Assembly (NCBI RefSeq): GCF_017912535.1
Contig: NZ_JAERQK010000002.1
Span: forward strand, 432,401 to 496,400
Source of the DNA: Motiliproteus sediminis
GTDB taxonomy: Bacteria > Pseudomonadota > Gammaproteobacteria > Pseudomonadales > Balneatricaceae
Direction: 5' to 3'
Length of the DNA: 64,000 bases
Shown: positions 1 to 8,802 of the stretch, piece by piece
Layout: each line of letters starts with the position of its first letter
Position numbering within the stretch: position 1 is the first letter of the stretch
Program-made: the position numbers and the translations under genes
Notes under the pieces: generated by a model
Told to the model about the DNA's origin: nothing
The model's input: only the letters and a program-made list of their open reading frames with translations
Databases searched by the model: none

Positions 1-1753
1 CACTGACGCGGTGCACACGGAAGGTGGCAAGATCTGCATGCAGATCCTGCACACCGGTCGCTACGCCTATAGCCCGCAGCTGATTGCCCCCTCGGCCATT
101 CAGGCACCGATCAACCCGTTCAAACCCCACGCGGTCACTGAAGCGGAGATCGAACAGCAGATCGAAGACTTCGCCCAGTGCGCCGCGCTGGCCAAAGAGG
201 CCGGTTATGACGGCGTGGAGATCATGGGCAGCGAGGGGTACTTCATCAACCAGTTCATCGTCACCCGTACCAACCAGCGCGACGACGCCTGGGGCGGTGC
301 CTACGAGAACCGAATCCGTTTCGCCATCGAGGTGGTCAAGCGGGTACGCAAACGGGTGGGCGAACAGTTCATCATCATCTACCGCCTGTCGATGTTGGAT
401 CTGGTGGAAGGCGGCAGCAGTTACGACGAGATTGTGACCCTCGGGCAAGCGATCGAACAAGCCGGCGCTACGTTGATCAACACCGGTATCGGTTGGCATG
501 AAGCACGGATCCCCACCATCGCCACCAAGGTGCCGCGCGCCGCATTCACCTGGGTGACCGCCAAGGTGAAACAGGCGCTGAGCATTCCGGTGATCACCTC
601 CAACCGCATTAATACGCCGGATGTGGCCGAAGCGGTGCTCGAACGCGGTGACGCCGACATGGTCTCCATGGCACGCCCCTTCCTGGCCGACCCGGCCTTC
701 GTCGCCAAAGCGGCGGCCGGCCGCGCTGATGAAATCAACACCTGTATCGGCTGCAATCAGGCCTGCCTGGACCATATTTTTCAGGGCAAGCTGACCAGCT
801 GTCTGGTCAATCCACGCGCCTGTCGCGAAACCGAGCTTAACCCCACGCCGACCGCTACACCCAAGAAGCTGGCGGTTATAGGCGCAGGTCCCGCCGGGCT
901 GGCTTTTGCCACCACCGCGGCGGCCCGTGGTCACCGGGTCACCCTGTTCGACCGCCAGAGCGAGATCGGTGGCCAGTTCAATATCGCCAAGCGCATCCCT
1001 GGCAAGGGCGAGTTCTACGAGACCCTGCGCTACTTCCAGCGTCAACTGGAGCTGACCGGCGTCGAGCTGCGACTCAATACCGAAGTTGATGCCGACCGCC
1101 TCAATCAGGGCGACTACGACGAGGTAGTTCTGGCCACCGGCATCGTGCCGCGCACCCCGCCCATCGACGGCGTCGACCACCCCAAGGTACTGAGCTATCT
1201 GGAGGTAATGAACGGCACTGCCGTCGGCAACAAGGTCGCGGTGATCGGTGCCGGCGGCATCGGTTTCGACATCTGTGAGGTACTGACTCACGCCGGTGCT
1301 GATACCAGCACCGACATTCCGGCGTTTATGCAAAGCTGGGGAGTGGATATGTCGCTGCAAGCACGCGGCGGCGTGGAGGGTGTCCGCGCGGAGGTCGCGC
1401 CGTCGCCCCGTCAGATCTGGCTGCTGCAGCGCAAACAAAGCAAGGTCGGCGCGGGCCTCGGCAAAACCACCGGCTGGGCGCACCGGGCGGGGCTGCTGGC
1501 CAAAGGAGTAGAGATGCTGTCGGGCTGTGAGTACCAGCGGATCGACGACCACGGCCTGCATCTGAGTATTGCCGGAGAGCCAAGGCTGCTTGCGGTGGAT
1601 AACGTGGTGATCTGTGCCGGTCAGGAACCGCTGCGGGCGCTGGTTGATGGCCTCGACAAACCCCATCACCTGATCGGCGGTGCCGACAAGGCGGCCGAGC
1701 TGGATGCCAAGCGCGCCATCGATCAGGGTACGCGGCTGGCCATGGCGATCTGA
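1..1753 (+). CDS. fadH: 2,4-dienoyl-CoA reductase (NADPH), 5'-truncated by window edge
   Basis: The enzyme reduces 2,4-dienoyl-CoA during beta-oxidation of unsaturated fatty acids, using FMN, FAD and a 4Fe-4S cluster. The reading frame is open through the left edge, so roughly the first 90 residues are missing relative to the usual ~670. Visible parts in order are the old-yellow-enzyme TIM barrel (HTGRYAYSPQ; the active-site-type segments GSEGYFINQF and GIGWHEARIP), the cluster cysteines (CIGCNQAC, then C in TSCLVNPRAC), a first dinucleotide fold (AVIGAGPAGL) and a second one (AVIGAGGIGFD). The GTG at position 11 is internal and not a real start. Downstream lies a riboswitch-controlled gene, so this is the end of its unit. 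Confidence 0.95.
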   Translation, partial: TDAVHTEGGKICMQILHTGRYAYSPQLIAPSAIQAPINPFKPHAVTEAEIEQQIEDFAQCAALAKEAGYDGVEIMGSEGYFINQFIVTRTNQRDDAWGGAYENRIRFAIEVVKRVRKRVGEQFIIIYRLSMLDLVEGGSSYDEIVTLGQAIEQAGATLINTGIGWHEARIPTIATKVPRAAFTWVTAKVKQALSIPVITSNRINTPDVAEAVLERGDADMVSMARPFLADPAFVAKAAAGRADEINTCIGCNQACLDHIFQGKLTSCLVNPRACRETELNPTPTATPKKLAVIGAGPAGLAFATTAAARGHRVTLFDRQSEIGGQFNIAKRIPGKGEFYETLRYFQRQLELTGVELRLNTEVDADRLNQGDYDEVVLATGIVPRTPPIDGVDHPKVLSYLEVMNGTAVGNKVAVIGAGGIGFDICEVLTHAGADTSTDIPAFMQSWGVDMSLQARGGVEGVRAEVAPSPRQIWLLQRKQSKVGAGLGKTTGWAHRAGLLAKGVEMLSGCEYQRIDDHGLHLSIAGEPRLLAVDNVVICAGQEPLRALVDGLDKPHHLIGGADKAAELDAKRAIDQGTRLAMAI

Positions 1754-1813
1754 GCAGGGCCACCAGCGCCCGCCGGACTGGACAGCGCGGCGGGCGCTGA
1801 TTAGAATCGCGCT

Positions 1814-1962
1814 CGTCATTGGGGAGTAGCCTCCTTTCCCTCCTTAACCGGAAAAAAGGGCCTGTATCAACAGACTTGGCCGAAGGCCATGGTGCAGGCG
1901 ACCTCGGTTTGGCAAGACCTTTGACCACGATCCCCTCGCATGGGCCGGGAGGTGTCGTGGTC
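1814..1962 (+). promoter_or_regulatory. yybP-ykoY family manganese riboswitch
   Basis: The leader of the UPF0016 gene carries the conserved yybP-ykoY elements: GGGGAGTAGCC at 1821-1831, a middle arm with GGTGCAGGCGACC at 1891-1903, and GGCAAGACCTTTGACC at 1911-1926. The closing helix can form between GTCA near 1815 and TGAC near 1922. The same 3' strand also belongs to a competing 8-bp hairpin, GACCACGA (1923-1930) with TCGTGGTC (1955-1962), which looks like the expression platform. In this family Mn2+ binding turns on exporter genes. Motif identity is seen; the switching mechanism is inferred. Confidence 0.88.
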
Positions 1963-1993
1963 TTTGGTGTTGAACCGGCCCGGAGAATCAATT

Positions 1994-2569
1994 GTGGAAT
2001 CCTTTCTCGTCTCCACCGGAATTGTCGCGTTAGCGGAAGTCGGTGATAAAACCCAGCTGCTGGCGTTCATTCTGGCCGCCAAGTTTCGCCGCCCCTGGCC
2101 GATCATCTGGGGGATTCTGGTCGCAACCCTGGTCAATCACGGTTTTGCCGGCGCCCTCGGCCAATGGCTCACCACCCTGATCAGCGCCGAAACCCTGCGC
2201 TGGATCCTGGGCGGCTCTTTTCTTGCCATGGCTGCCTGGATTCTGGTGCCGGACGAATTCGACGAAGAGGACGCCAAGCTGGCACGCTTTGGCGTATTCA
2301 CCACCACCCTGATCGCTTTTTTTCTTGCCGAGATGGGGGATAAGACCCAGATCGCCACCGTGGCGCTGGCCGCCCAGTATCAGGCACTGGGCTGGGTCGT
2401 GGCCGGAACGACACTGGGCATGATGATCGCTAACGCGCCCGCTGTAATATTGGGTGACAGAATCGCTCACAAGATGCCCACCCGACTGGTCCACGGTGTC
2501 GCCGCGCTGATCTTTGCCGTGCTGGGTGTTCTTACCCTGCTCGGCGCGGGTGAAGCCTACGGGCTCTGA
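1994..2569 (+). CDS. UPF0016/GDT1 family manganese exporter (MneA-like)
   Basis: A 191-residue inner-membrane protein with about six helices and the two family signatures EVGDKTQL and EMGDKTQI, one in each half of the inverted repeat. The acidic and polar residues of these motifs form the cation path in the UPF0016/TMEM165 family, whose bacterial members (MneA) export Mn2+. The start is the GTG at 1994, preceded by GGAG at 1982-1985; an earlier in-frame ATG at 1940 would lie inside the riboswitch hairpin and has no coding sense. The Mn riboswitch directly upstream supports manganese as substrate and induction by excess Mn2+. Confidence 0.9.
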   Translation: MESFLVSTGIVALAEVGDKTQLLAFILAAKFRRPWPIIWGILVATLVNHGFAGALGQWLTTLISAETLRWILGGSFLAMAAWILVPDEFDEEDAKLARFGVFTTTLIAFFLAEMGDKTQIATVALAAQYQALGWVVAGTTLGMMIANAPAVILGDRIAHKMPTRLVHGVAALIFAVLGVLTLLGAGEAYGL

Positions 2570-2669
2570 GCCGCAGGGCGAGCTGTTTGGTCATTGCCAT
2601 CCATCCGCTCACCGGCTAGCGTTTCAGCAGCCGGACAGCGAGCCAGCCCAAAGCAGACAGGAGCAGAAT

Positions 2670-3125
2670 GTGGAGCAGCAGCAACTGATTGACGGAATAA
2701 CCGACCACTTCAACCATCAGGTCCCGTTTCACCAACTGATTGGGATCGAGGTGATCGATGTTTCCGCCGCCCACACCCTGATCCGCGCGCCGATGAAGCC
2801 GGAGCTGATCGGCAACACCTTCCAGCAGATTCTGCACGGCGGTGTCACCGCCACCCTGCTGGATATCGCCGGCGGACTGGCCGCCATGAGCGGCACCATC
2901 AACAAGCTGAGCGCGATCGGCATCGACGAAGTGGTCAAACGGCTGCAGAAAATCAGTACCATCGATATGCGCGTCGATTACCTGATGCCGGGGCGCGGGG
3001 ACTATTTCGAAGCCGAGGCCCACGTGATTCGCCATGGCAACCGGGTCGCCGTAACCCGCATGGCCCTGAAGAACGAAAGTGGTAACGAGATCGCACTGGG
3101 CACCGCCACCTACAGCGTCAGCTGA
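2670..3125 (+). CDS. YigI-like hotdog-fold thioesterase
   Basis: A 151-residue single-domain hotdog protein of the PaaI/YigI thioesterase type, expected to hydrolyse acyl-CoA thioesters in the cytosol. The helix-facing motif ILHGGVTATLLDIAGG (around residues 53-68) and RVDYLMPGRGDYF match the E. coli YigI pattern. The start is taken as GTG 2670 because AGGAG (2659-2663) lies at a good distance; upstream in-frame codons overlap the preceding gene and do not resemble the family. The gene follows the Mn exporter by 100 bp and faces the peroxiredoxin gene convergently. The physiological substrate cannot be told from sequence. Confidence 0.8.
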   Translation: MEQQQLIDGITDHFNHQVPFHQLIGIEVIDVSAAHTLIRAPMKPELIGNTFQQILHGGVTATLLDIAGGLAAMSGTINKLSAIGIDEVVKRLQKISTIDMRVDYLMPGRGDYFEAEAHVIRHGNRVAVTRMALKNESGNEIALGTATYSVS

Positions 3126-3146
3126 GGCGGCGGCCAGCTGGCGAGA

Positions 3147-3620
3147 TTACAGTAGCGCCAGCATCGCCTCGGCGCTGCTGACTTCAAAGCTCTTGGGTTG
3201 TTCGACGTTGAGGTGGGTTACGCTGCCATCCTCGACGATCATGGCGTAACGCTGAGAGCGCACACCGCCGAAATCACCGGTATCCATCGTCAGTCCGATG
3301 GCGTTGGTGAAGGCCGCACCACCATCGGCGAGCATGGTTATGGCCTCGGCATTTTGCTGCTCACCCCAGGCGCGCATCACAAAGCCGTCGTTGACCGCCA
3401 CACAGGCGATCATATCCACCCCCTTGGCTTTGATCTCGTCGGCATGCACCACAAAACCCGGCAAGTGAGCGCGGGAGCAGGTGGGGGTAAACGCGCCGGG
3501 CACAGCAAACAGCACCACTTTCTTACCCGCAAACAGCGCGTCAGCAGTCAGCACTTCGTCTCCTTCGGCGGCAACCAAAGTCAGGTTAACGGCGGGTATC
3601 TTGTCTCCTACGGCGATCAT
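3147..3620 (-). CDS. Prx5-type peroxiredoxin
   Basis: A 157-residue thiol peroxidase of the AhpC/TSA superfamily, Prx5 subgroup, reducing H2O2 or alkyl hydroperoxides in the cytosol. The peroxidatic cysteine is C48 in the motif PGAFTPTCS, and the conserved late segment GGVRSQRYAMIVEDG is present. It is a single domain without the glutaredoxin fusion found in some relatives, so the reductant (glutathione or glutaredoxin) is external. The length is normal for the subgroup. It stands 40 bp upstream of the RND adaptor stop and may be a separate unit. The family call is secure; the substrate preference is not visible. Confidence 0.92.
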   Translation of the reverse strand: MIAVGDKIPAVNLTLVAAEGDEVLTADALFAGKKVVLFAVPGAFTPTCSRAHLPGFVVHADEIKAKGVDMIACVAVNDGFVMRAWGEQQNAEAITMLADGGAAFTNAIGLTMDTGDFGGVRSQRYAMIVEDGSVTHLNVEQPKSFEVSSAEAMLALL

Positions 3621-3659
3621 GACAGTTCTCCAGTTGGTTAGTCTGGTCAGTGTAGCTGG

Positions 3660-4718
3660 TTAGGGTTGATCTGTGACGGGCAGCAGCGGTTCGCCCGCCT
3701 CGACCCCGGACAGCACGATAGAGTGATCGCCCACCTCGCCGCCGAGGCGCACAAAGCGCCGTTCCGGGCCCACCGGAGTTGAAACCAGCACCAGATTGAG
3801 CTGACCGACACGGGCCACCCGCTGCTGCGGAATCAGCAGCAGTGTTTCCTCGCCTGCAGGCACTTGCAGTTCAGCGTACAGACCCGGCAGCAGGCGGTTG
3901 TCCTGTGCTATCCGGGCCTTGACCAGAAAGCTGCGCGAGCCGGGATCGGCGCTCGGCACCAGCTCCTCCAGCGTAGCGTCCAGCGTAACCTGCAGCGCCG
4001 GCACGGATACTTTCAGGATCTGCTGGGGTTGCAGCGCCAGTGCGCGCTCCTCACGCACCCGGGCTTCGATGCGCAGCGTGCCCGGATTGTAGATCGACAG
4101 CAGCGGCACACCGGGAGAAGCGGTATCCCCGGGCTCGGCCAGACGATCGATTACCCGCCCGTCGATGGGCGCCTCAATGCGGGTATAACTGAGCGCCGCC
4201 CGCGCCTCTTCAACTCGCCCCCGGGCCGAGTCCAGCTCCGCTGTCAGACTGTCGAACTCGGCCCGCACCCGGTCAAGATCGGCCTGAGCTACCAGCTTGC
4301 GCTGAAACAGACCCTCTATCCGCTCGCGGTTAGCGCGTGCCTCTTGCAGCCTGGCTGCAACCACGCGCACCTGATCCTGGCTTTGGGCCAGGCGTGACTG
4401 CAGATCGCGCGGATCCAGTTCCAGCAGCAGATCACCGGCCCTGACCATATCACCGGCGCGAACATGCACCGCGTTGATGGTGGCCAGTAGCCGTGACGAT
4501 ATCAACGACGCCTGCTTGGCCTGCACGCTGGCGGGGACCTTTTCAATCCGTTCACGGGTCAGGGTCCTGACCGGCAGCAGGTCCTGCGGCAGCGCCTGCG
4601 GTAGTCGCTCAAGCGACGGTGCCAGACGTTCACTGAACATCCCCGCCATGTAGGCCACCATCAGCAACAGCCCCGCCACCGCCAGCAGCGGCACCCCTAT
4701 ACGCTTGGCTTGACTCAT
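3660..4718 (-). CDS. RND efflux periplasmic adaptor subunit (membrane fusion protein)
   Basis: A 352-residue HlyD/AcrA-type adaptor bridging an RND pump to an outer membrane channel. It has an N-terminal membrane anchor (residues about 8-28), a lipoyl-type half motif (VHVRAGDMVRAGDLLLELD), a long coiled-coil hairpin at residues about 105-175, the second lipoyl half (EAPIDGRVIDRLAEPGD) and a beta-barrel domain. It overlaps the permease stop/start by 4 bases, so the two are translationally coupled. No outer membrane factor gene lies in the cluster; TolC would have to come from elsewhere. The substrate is unknown. Confidence 0.9.
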   Translation of the reverse strand: MSQAKRIGVPLLAVAGLLLMVAYMAGMFSERLAPSLERLPQALPQDLLPVRTLTRERIEKVPASVQAKQASLISSRLLATINAVHVRAGDMVRAGDLLLELDPRDLQSRLAQSQDQVRVVAARLQEARANRERIEGLFQRKLVAQADLDRVRAEFDSLTAELDSARGRVEEARAALSYTRIEAPIDGRVIDRLAEPGDTASPGVPLLSIYNPGTLRIEARVREERALALQPQQILKVSVPALQVTLDATLEELVPSADPGSRSFLVKARIAQDNRLLPGLYAELQVPAGEETLLLIPQQRVARVGQLNLVLVSTPVGPERRFVRLGGEVGDHSIVLSGVEAGEPLLPVTDQP

Positions 4719-7700
4719 GGATCTATCTCCTCATTAGCAGCAGCCGTCGGTCGATCAAACACCAGCAGATAAACCACCGGCACCACCAGCAGGGTGAACA
4801 GGGTCGAGGCGATGATGCCGAAGATGATCGCCAGCGCCAGACCACTGAACACCGGGTCCAGAATAATCACCAGATTGCCCAGTAAGGTGGTCCCGGCGGT
4901 CAGCAGCACCGGCCGCATACGCACCGCACCGGCCTGAATCAGGGCTTCCTTGAGTGCCGCACCAGCCGCCCGCGCCTGAGAGATGAACTCAACCAGAATC
5001 AGCGAGTTGCGCACTACGATACCAGCCAAAGCAATCATCCCGATCATCGCCGTAGCGGTGAACAAAACGGGATCGGGGGCGCCGGCCACCACACGCTCGC
5101 CAAACTGGTTAAGCAGCCAGAAGCCGGGCATGATACCGATCACCGTCAGCGGAATTGCCAGCATGATAATCAGCGATAACGCCACCGAGCCGGTCTGCGC
5201 CCGCAGCACGAAGAAGATCGCCACCAGCGCAAACATGAACGCCAACCCCATATCCCGAAACACATCCTTGGTAATTCGCCATTCACCTTCGCCGGTCCAG
5301 TGAATATCGGTCCCGGCCGGCAAGCTCCAACCCAGACCGGCACCCGCCGTGAGGAAGGTGCGCTGCTGCCAGTCACTCGGCTCGCCCGGAGGAGCGCCCA
5401 AATCCGCATGCAGGTCGGCAATAACGTCCGCCGGGGTGCGGCCGTTCAGTTCCGCGGTCACGTAGATCACCGGCCGCTGATCCTTGCGCAGCCGGGCAGG
5501 CTCGGTGGGCAGGCGCAAAAATTCTCCCAGCTCGCCTAGCGCCACCAGCGCCTGCGGCGCGGCATCCAGGCCGCCGCTGCTTTGCTGCTGCACCACCCCC
5601 GCGCGCCCCTTCAACTGCAAGCGCTCAAAGTCGCCGGGATCGCTACGCTGATCCAGAGGCAGGCGTAGTTCGATCGGTAACGGCCGCGCTTCACGCGGCT
5701 GCTGCAGATAGCTGGCAATCAGGCCACTGTTGGCCAGCGCCAGCAGTTGGTTGGCATCCTCGGTGGAGACGCCGGAAAGCGCGGCTTTCTGCTTATCCAA
5801 CACAAACCGCAGCCGTTCGGCCGGCTGTTCCAGACTGGAGTCGATCTCAACCACGTGCGGCTCCGCCGCCAGACGCGCCATCAGCAACTCCGCCGCGGCT
5901 TGCTGACGGGCGTAGGGCACCAGCGGGTCTGCGCTCACCTCCGCCACCAGGGTGCTCATCACCGGCGGACCCGGCGGCACTTCCACCACCTTGACCTGCA
6001 CCCCGTCAGCGTTAAGCGGGGCCAGCAGCTGACGCAGCCGCAGCACCACCGCGTGAGACTGGTGTTCACGTTCGGACTTGTCGACCAGGGTCAGGCGCAG
6101 ATCGGCCTGATGGGGTTGGGTGCGCAGGTAGTACTGACGCACCATGCCGTTGAAATCGATCGGCGACGGCTCACCCACAAAAGCGGCCACCGCGGTCACC
6201 TCCGGCAGCCGCCGCACCTCCAGCGATACCCGCTGTGCCACCGCGGCGGTGTGTTCCAGACTGCTGCCCTCGGGCAGATCAATCACCACCTGCACTTCGC
6301 TCTTGTTGTCGAACGGCAGCAGTTTCAGCGGCACCAACCGCAGCAGCGGCAGTGAGGCCGCCAGCAGAAACAATCCGAGCACGCCCCACAGCAACCAGCG
6401 AGCACGCGCACGGCGCTGCAACAGCGGTGCCAGCAGGGCCCGGTATAGCCGTTCCATCGACGAGCCCGCTGCGACGGTAGCGGTGGCATTCGGGCGCAAC
6501 AGGCGCGCCGCCAGCCAGGGCGTCACCAGAAAAGCGACCAGCGTGCTGACACCGACGCTGACCGGCACATTAAACGCCATCGGCGCCATATAGGGCCCCA
6601 TCATGCCGGTGATGTAGGCCAGCGGCAGAAACGCCATGACGATCGCCAGCGTAGACATCACCAACGGCACCCGAATTTCACGAATCGCTGCCACTACCCG
6701 CTCGCTGGTGCTGCCTTCACCCCCGCGCATGAAGCGCTCGATATTATCCACCCCGGTGATCGGATCATCGACCAGCAGTCCCAGCGACAGGATCAGCGCA
6801 AACAGGGTGACCCGGTTGATGGTGTAACCGAACCAGAGATCCAGTGCCAGGGTGACGCCGTAGCAGATTGGCACCGCCAGTCCGACCACCAGCGCCGGCC
6901 GCCAACCAAGAAACACGCCGATAAACACCACCACGGTAAACACCGCGAACGCCAGGCTGGAAACCAGATTATCAACCTTGTCGTCGGCGGTCTGGCCATA
7001 GTCGCGCAGCACCGCTACGTCGATGGCCGGCGGCAACAGATCGGCTTTCAACCGGGCCAACTCCGCATGCACCGCCGCAGCAACCGCCACCGCATTACTG
7101 CCCCGCTGCTTGGCGATGCTGAGCGCCACCATCGGCCGCCCGTCACCGAGGCGGGAATCAGCAAAATCGAGCCAGGTATAGCGGGACGGCTCGGCGGGAC
7201 CATCGACCACGGTCGCCACATCGCGGAGATAGACCGGAGTACCGTCAACCACGTTGACCACCTGCGAGCGCAGATCCTCAAGATCGGTGTACAAGTCACC
7301 ACCCTCCAGCACCAACGCGCGGTTGGCCAGGGTCAAGGTACCCGCACGCTGGCGCAGGTTGGACTGACCGATAGCCGCAGCCACCTCCATCGGCGTGGTC
7401 AGGCGCGCCGCCAACCTCTCAGGATCCAGTTCTATCTGCACCCTGCGCGGCCGCCCGCCAACCAGCTGAATCTCGCTCACCTGTGGCAGTGCCTGCAGGC
7501 CAGTGGTCAACTCCTCAGCCACACGCCGCAGTTCGAAATCGCTATAGCGCTCCGGCTCACTGCTCCAGAGGCCCAGCAGCAGGATGGCCACGTCGTCCAC
7601 CTCTACCGGCTTTACCTGCCAGCGGCTGACAATGGCCGGCACCTGGTCTTGATGGGAGTACAACTTGTTGTAGGTGTTGAGCAGCGCGTCTTCACGGTCT

Positions 7701-8014
7701 TCACCGACGAAAAAGCGCAAGGTCACGTTGCCACCGCCGGCAAAGGAGCTGGCATAGAGGTGCTCGACACCGGGTATCTGCGCCAGCAGTTTTTCCAGCG
7801 GCTGGGTCACCTGACGCTCGACCTGTTCGGCATCCAGGCCAGGCACCGCTACCCTGACGTCCACCATCGGCACCACAATCTGCGGTTCCTCCTCGCGCGG
7901 CGTCCACTGCAGCGCGATCGCCCCCGCCAGCAGCGCCATCACAAAGATCAGTGCCGGCAGCGCGCCGCCGAGCGAGCGTTCCACCACGCGGTCCAGCCAG
8001 TCTGGCTTATGCAT
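4715..8014 (-). CDS. RND efflux pump permease, AcrB/HAE superfamily
   Basis: A 1099-residue proton-driven efflux permease with the duplicated RND architecture: TM1 at the start (LIFVMALLAGAIALQW), a periplasmic porter domain, TM2-6 with the DDPITGVDNIERF segment carrying the proton-relay aspartates, a second periplasmic half, and TM7-12 with GIVVRNSLILVEF. The start is ATG 8014, which overlaps the 3' end of the upstream regulator gene by 8 bases; an earlier in-frame start would extend further into that gene. Sequence style (HAE/CusA-like, with PREEEP after TM1) does not settle between drugs and metals. It is probably regulated by the coupled ArsR-family protein. Confidence 0.93.
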   Translation of the reverse strand: MHKPDWLDRVVERSLGGALPALIFVMALLAGAIALQWTPREEEPQIVVPMVDVRVAVPGLDAEQVERQVTQPLEKLLAQIPGVEHLYASSFAGGGNVTLRFFVGEDREDALLNTYNKLYSHQDQVPAIVSRWQVKPVEVDDVAILLLGLWSSEPERYSDFELRRVAEELTTGLQALPQVSEIQLVGGRPRRVQIELDPERLAARLTTPMEVAAAIGQSNLRQRAGTLTLANRALVLEGGDLYTDLEDLRSQVVNVVDGTPVYLRDVATVVDGPAEPSRYTWLDFADSRLGDGRPMVALSIAKQRGSNAVAVAAAVHAELARLKADLLPPAIDVAVLRDYGQTADDKVDNLVSSLAFAVFTVVVFIGVFLGWRPALVVGLAVPICYGVTLALDLWFGYTINRVTLFALILSLGLLVDDPITGVDNIERFMRGGEGSTSERVVAAIREIRVPLVMSTLAIVMAFLPLAYITGMMGPYMAPMAFNVPVSVGVSTLVAFLVTPWLAARLLRPNATATVAAGSSMERLYRALLAPLLQRRARARWLLWGVLGLFLLAASLPLLRLVPLKLLPFDNKSEVQVVIDLPEGSSLEHTAAVAQRVSLEVRRLPEVTAVAAFVGEPSPIDFNGMVRQYYLRTQPHQADLRLTLVDKSEREHQSHAVVLRLRQLLAPLNADGVQVKVVEVPPGPPVMSTLVAEVSADPLVPYARQQAAAELLMARLAAEPHVVEIDSSLEQPAERLRFVLDKQKAALSGVSTEDANQLLALANSGLIASYLQQPREARPLPIELRLPLDQRSDPGDFERLQLKGRAGVVQQQSSGGLDAAPQALVALGELGEFLRLPTEPARLRKDQRPVIYVTAELNGRTPADVIADLHADLGAPPGEPSDWQQRTFLTAGAGLGWSLPAGTDIHWTGEGEWRITKDVFRDMGLAFMFALVAIFFVLRAQTGSVALSLIIMLAIPLTVIGIMPGFWLLNQFGERVVAGAPDPVLFTATAMIGMIALAGIVVRNSLILVEFISQARAAGAALKEALIQAGAVRMRPVLLTAGTTLLGNLVIILDPVFSGLALAIIFGIIASTLFTLLVVPVVYLLVFDRPTAAANEEIDP

Positions 8015-8351
8015 CGATCTGCCCCCCCGCCGGAGCCCCCAGATCACAGAGTGCGGTCAACAGCGACAGCACCCGCTGATCACGCAAGCGGTAATAGATG
8101 GTTTGCGACTCCCGCCGCGTTGCCACCACCCCGGCACGGCGCAGTTGCGCCAGGTGCTGTGACAACGCCGACTGAGAGAGCGCCACTTGCCGGTTAAGCT
8201 CACCCACCGACAGCTCGGTATCGGACAACAAACACAGAATAATCAGGCGCTGGCGATTACCCAGGCGGCGCAGCAACTGCTCCGCCCGGGTCGCGCGGCG
8301 CTCCAGCTCGGCGCGTGCCTGGATGGCATCTTCGGTCAAATTCTGCTTCAT
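8007..8351 (-). CDS. ArsR-family regulator of the HlyU/BigR/YgaV thiol-sensing type
   Basis: A 114-residue winged-helix repressor. The segment RLIILCLLSDTELSVGEL followed by SQSALSQHLAQLRRAG is nearly that of Vibrio HlyU. The two cysteines, C40 and C102, sit where HlyU, BigR, SqrR and YgaV carry the redox or persulfide-sensing dithiol pair. The classical ArsR CxC metal site is absent. It is the first gene of a regulator-permease-adaptor operon and diverges from the rhodanese-DsbA pair, so one intergenic region can control both. The family call is firm; reactive-sulfur sensing is inferred from the cysteines and neighbours. Confidence 0.88.
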   Translation of the reverse strand: MKQNLTEDAIQARAELERRATRAEQLLRRLGNRQRLIILCLLSDTELSVGELNRQVALSQSALSQHLAQLRRAGVVATRRESQTIYYRLRDQRVLSLLTALCDLGAPAGGQIDA

Positions 8352-8361
8352 GGCGCCAGTA

Positions 8362-8404
8362 TAAGCATTATTTAAGACTTGTCTATATTAGCATTTTATT
8401 AATA
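8362..8404. promoter_or_regulatory. Divergent promoter/operator between ArsR-type regulator and rhodanese gene
   Basis: This 85-bp gap is conspicuously AT-rich against GC-rich neighbours. It holds two near-identical direct repeats, AGCATTATTTAA at 8364-8375 and AGCATTTTATTAA at 8390-8402, about 26 bp apart and so on roughly one face of the helix, plus candidate -10 boxes (TATATT). It is the likely binding region for the HlyU-like repressor. The repeats are seen; binding is inferred. Confidence 0.5.
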
Positions 8405-8436
8405 GAATAACCCCGGTAACCACAGGAGCACGCACC

Positions 8437-8802
8437 ATGCTGACCACTATCCCCGAACTGATCCGTTCCATTCGCCCCCACCTCCGCGTGCTAAGCGCCG
8501 AACAGGCGCTGGCCGAAGCAGCGCAGCGCCCCAACAGTCTGGTGATTGACGTGCGCGAACCCGCCGAGGTTGCCGAGCGCCCCATCGACGGCTCCATCAA
8601 TATTCCCCGCGGTGTACTGGAGATGAAACTCAGCAGCCATTACGGCGATCCGGATCTGCCGATCTACCTTCACTGCGCCACCGGCGCGCGTGCCACGCTG
8701 TCGGCTGAACAGCTGCAACGGATCGGCTACCGCAATGTCACCGTCATCAGCTGCCCGATCGACACCATGGACAGCCTCTGTCGCCCGGAGACCTGCGCAT
8801 GA
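8437..8802 (+). CDS. Single-domain rhodanese (sulfurtransferase)
   Basis: A 121-residue rhodanese-fold protein that would carry sulfane sulfur as a cysteine persulfide. The catalytic loop HCATGARA places the nucleophile at C80; the CH2A-like segment VIDVREPAEV and the GSINIPRG strand are present. There is no signal peptide, so it acts in the cytosol. It is followed by a DsbA-family gene with an ATGA overlap and is divergent from a HlyU-like thiol-sensing regulator, a context typical of persulfide stress genes. Family assignment is strong; the physiological sulfur donor is unknown. Confidence 0.9.
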   Translation: MLTTIPELIRSIRPHLRVLSAEQALAEAAQRPNSLVIDVREPAEVAERPIDGSINIPRGVLEMKLSSHYGDPDLPIYLHCATGARATLSAEQLQRIGYRNVTVISCPIDTMDSLCRPETCA

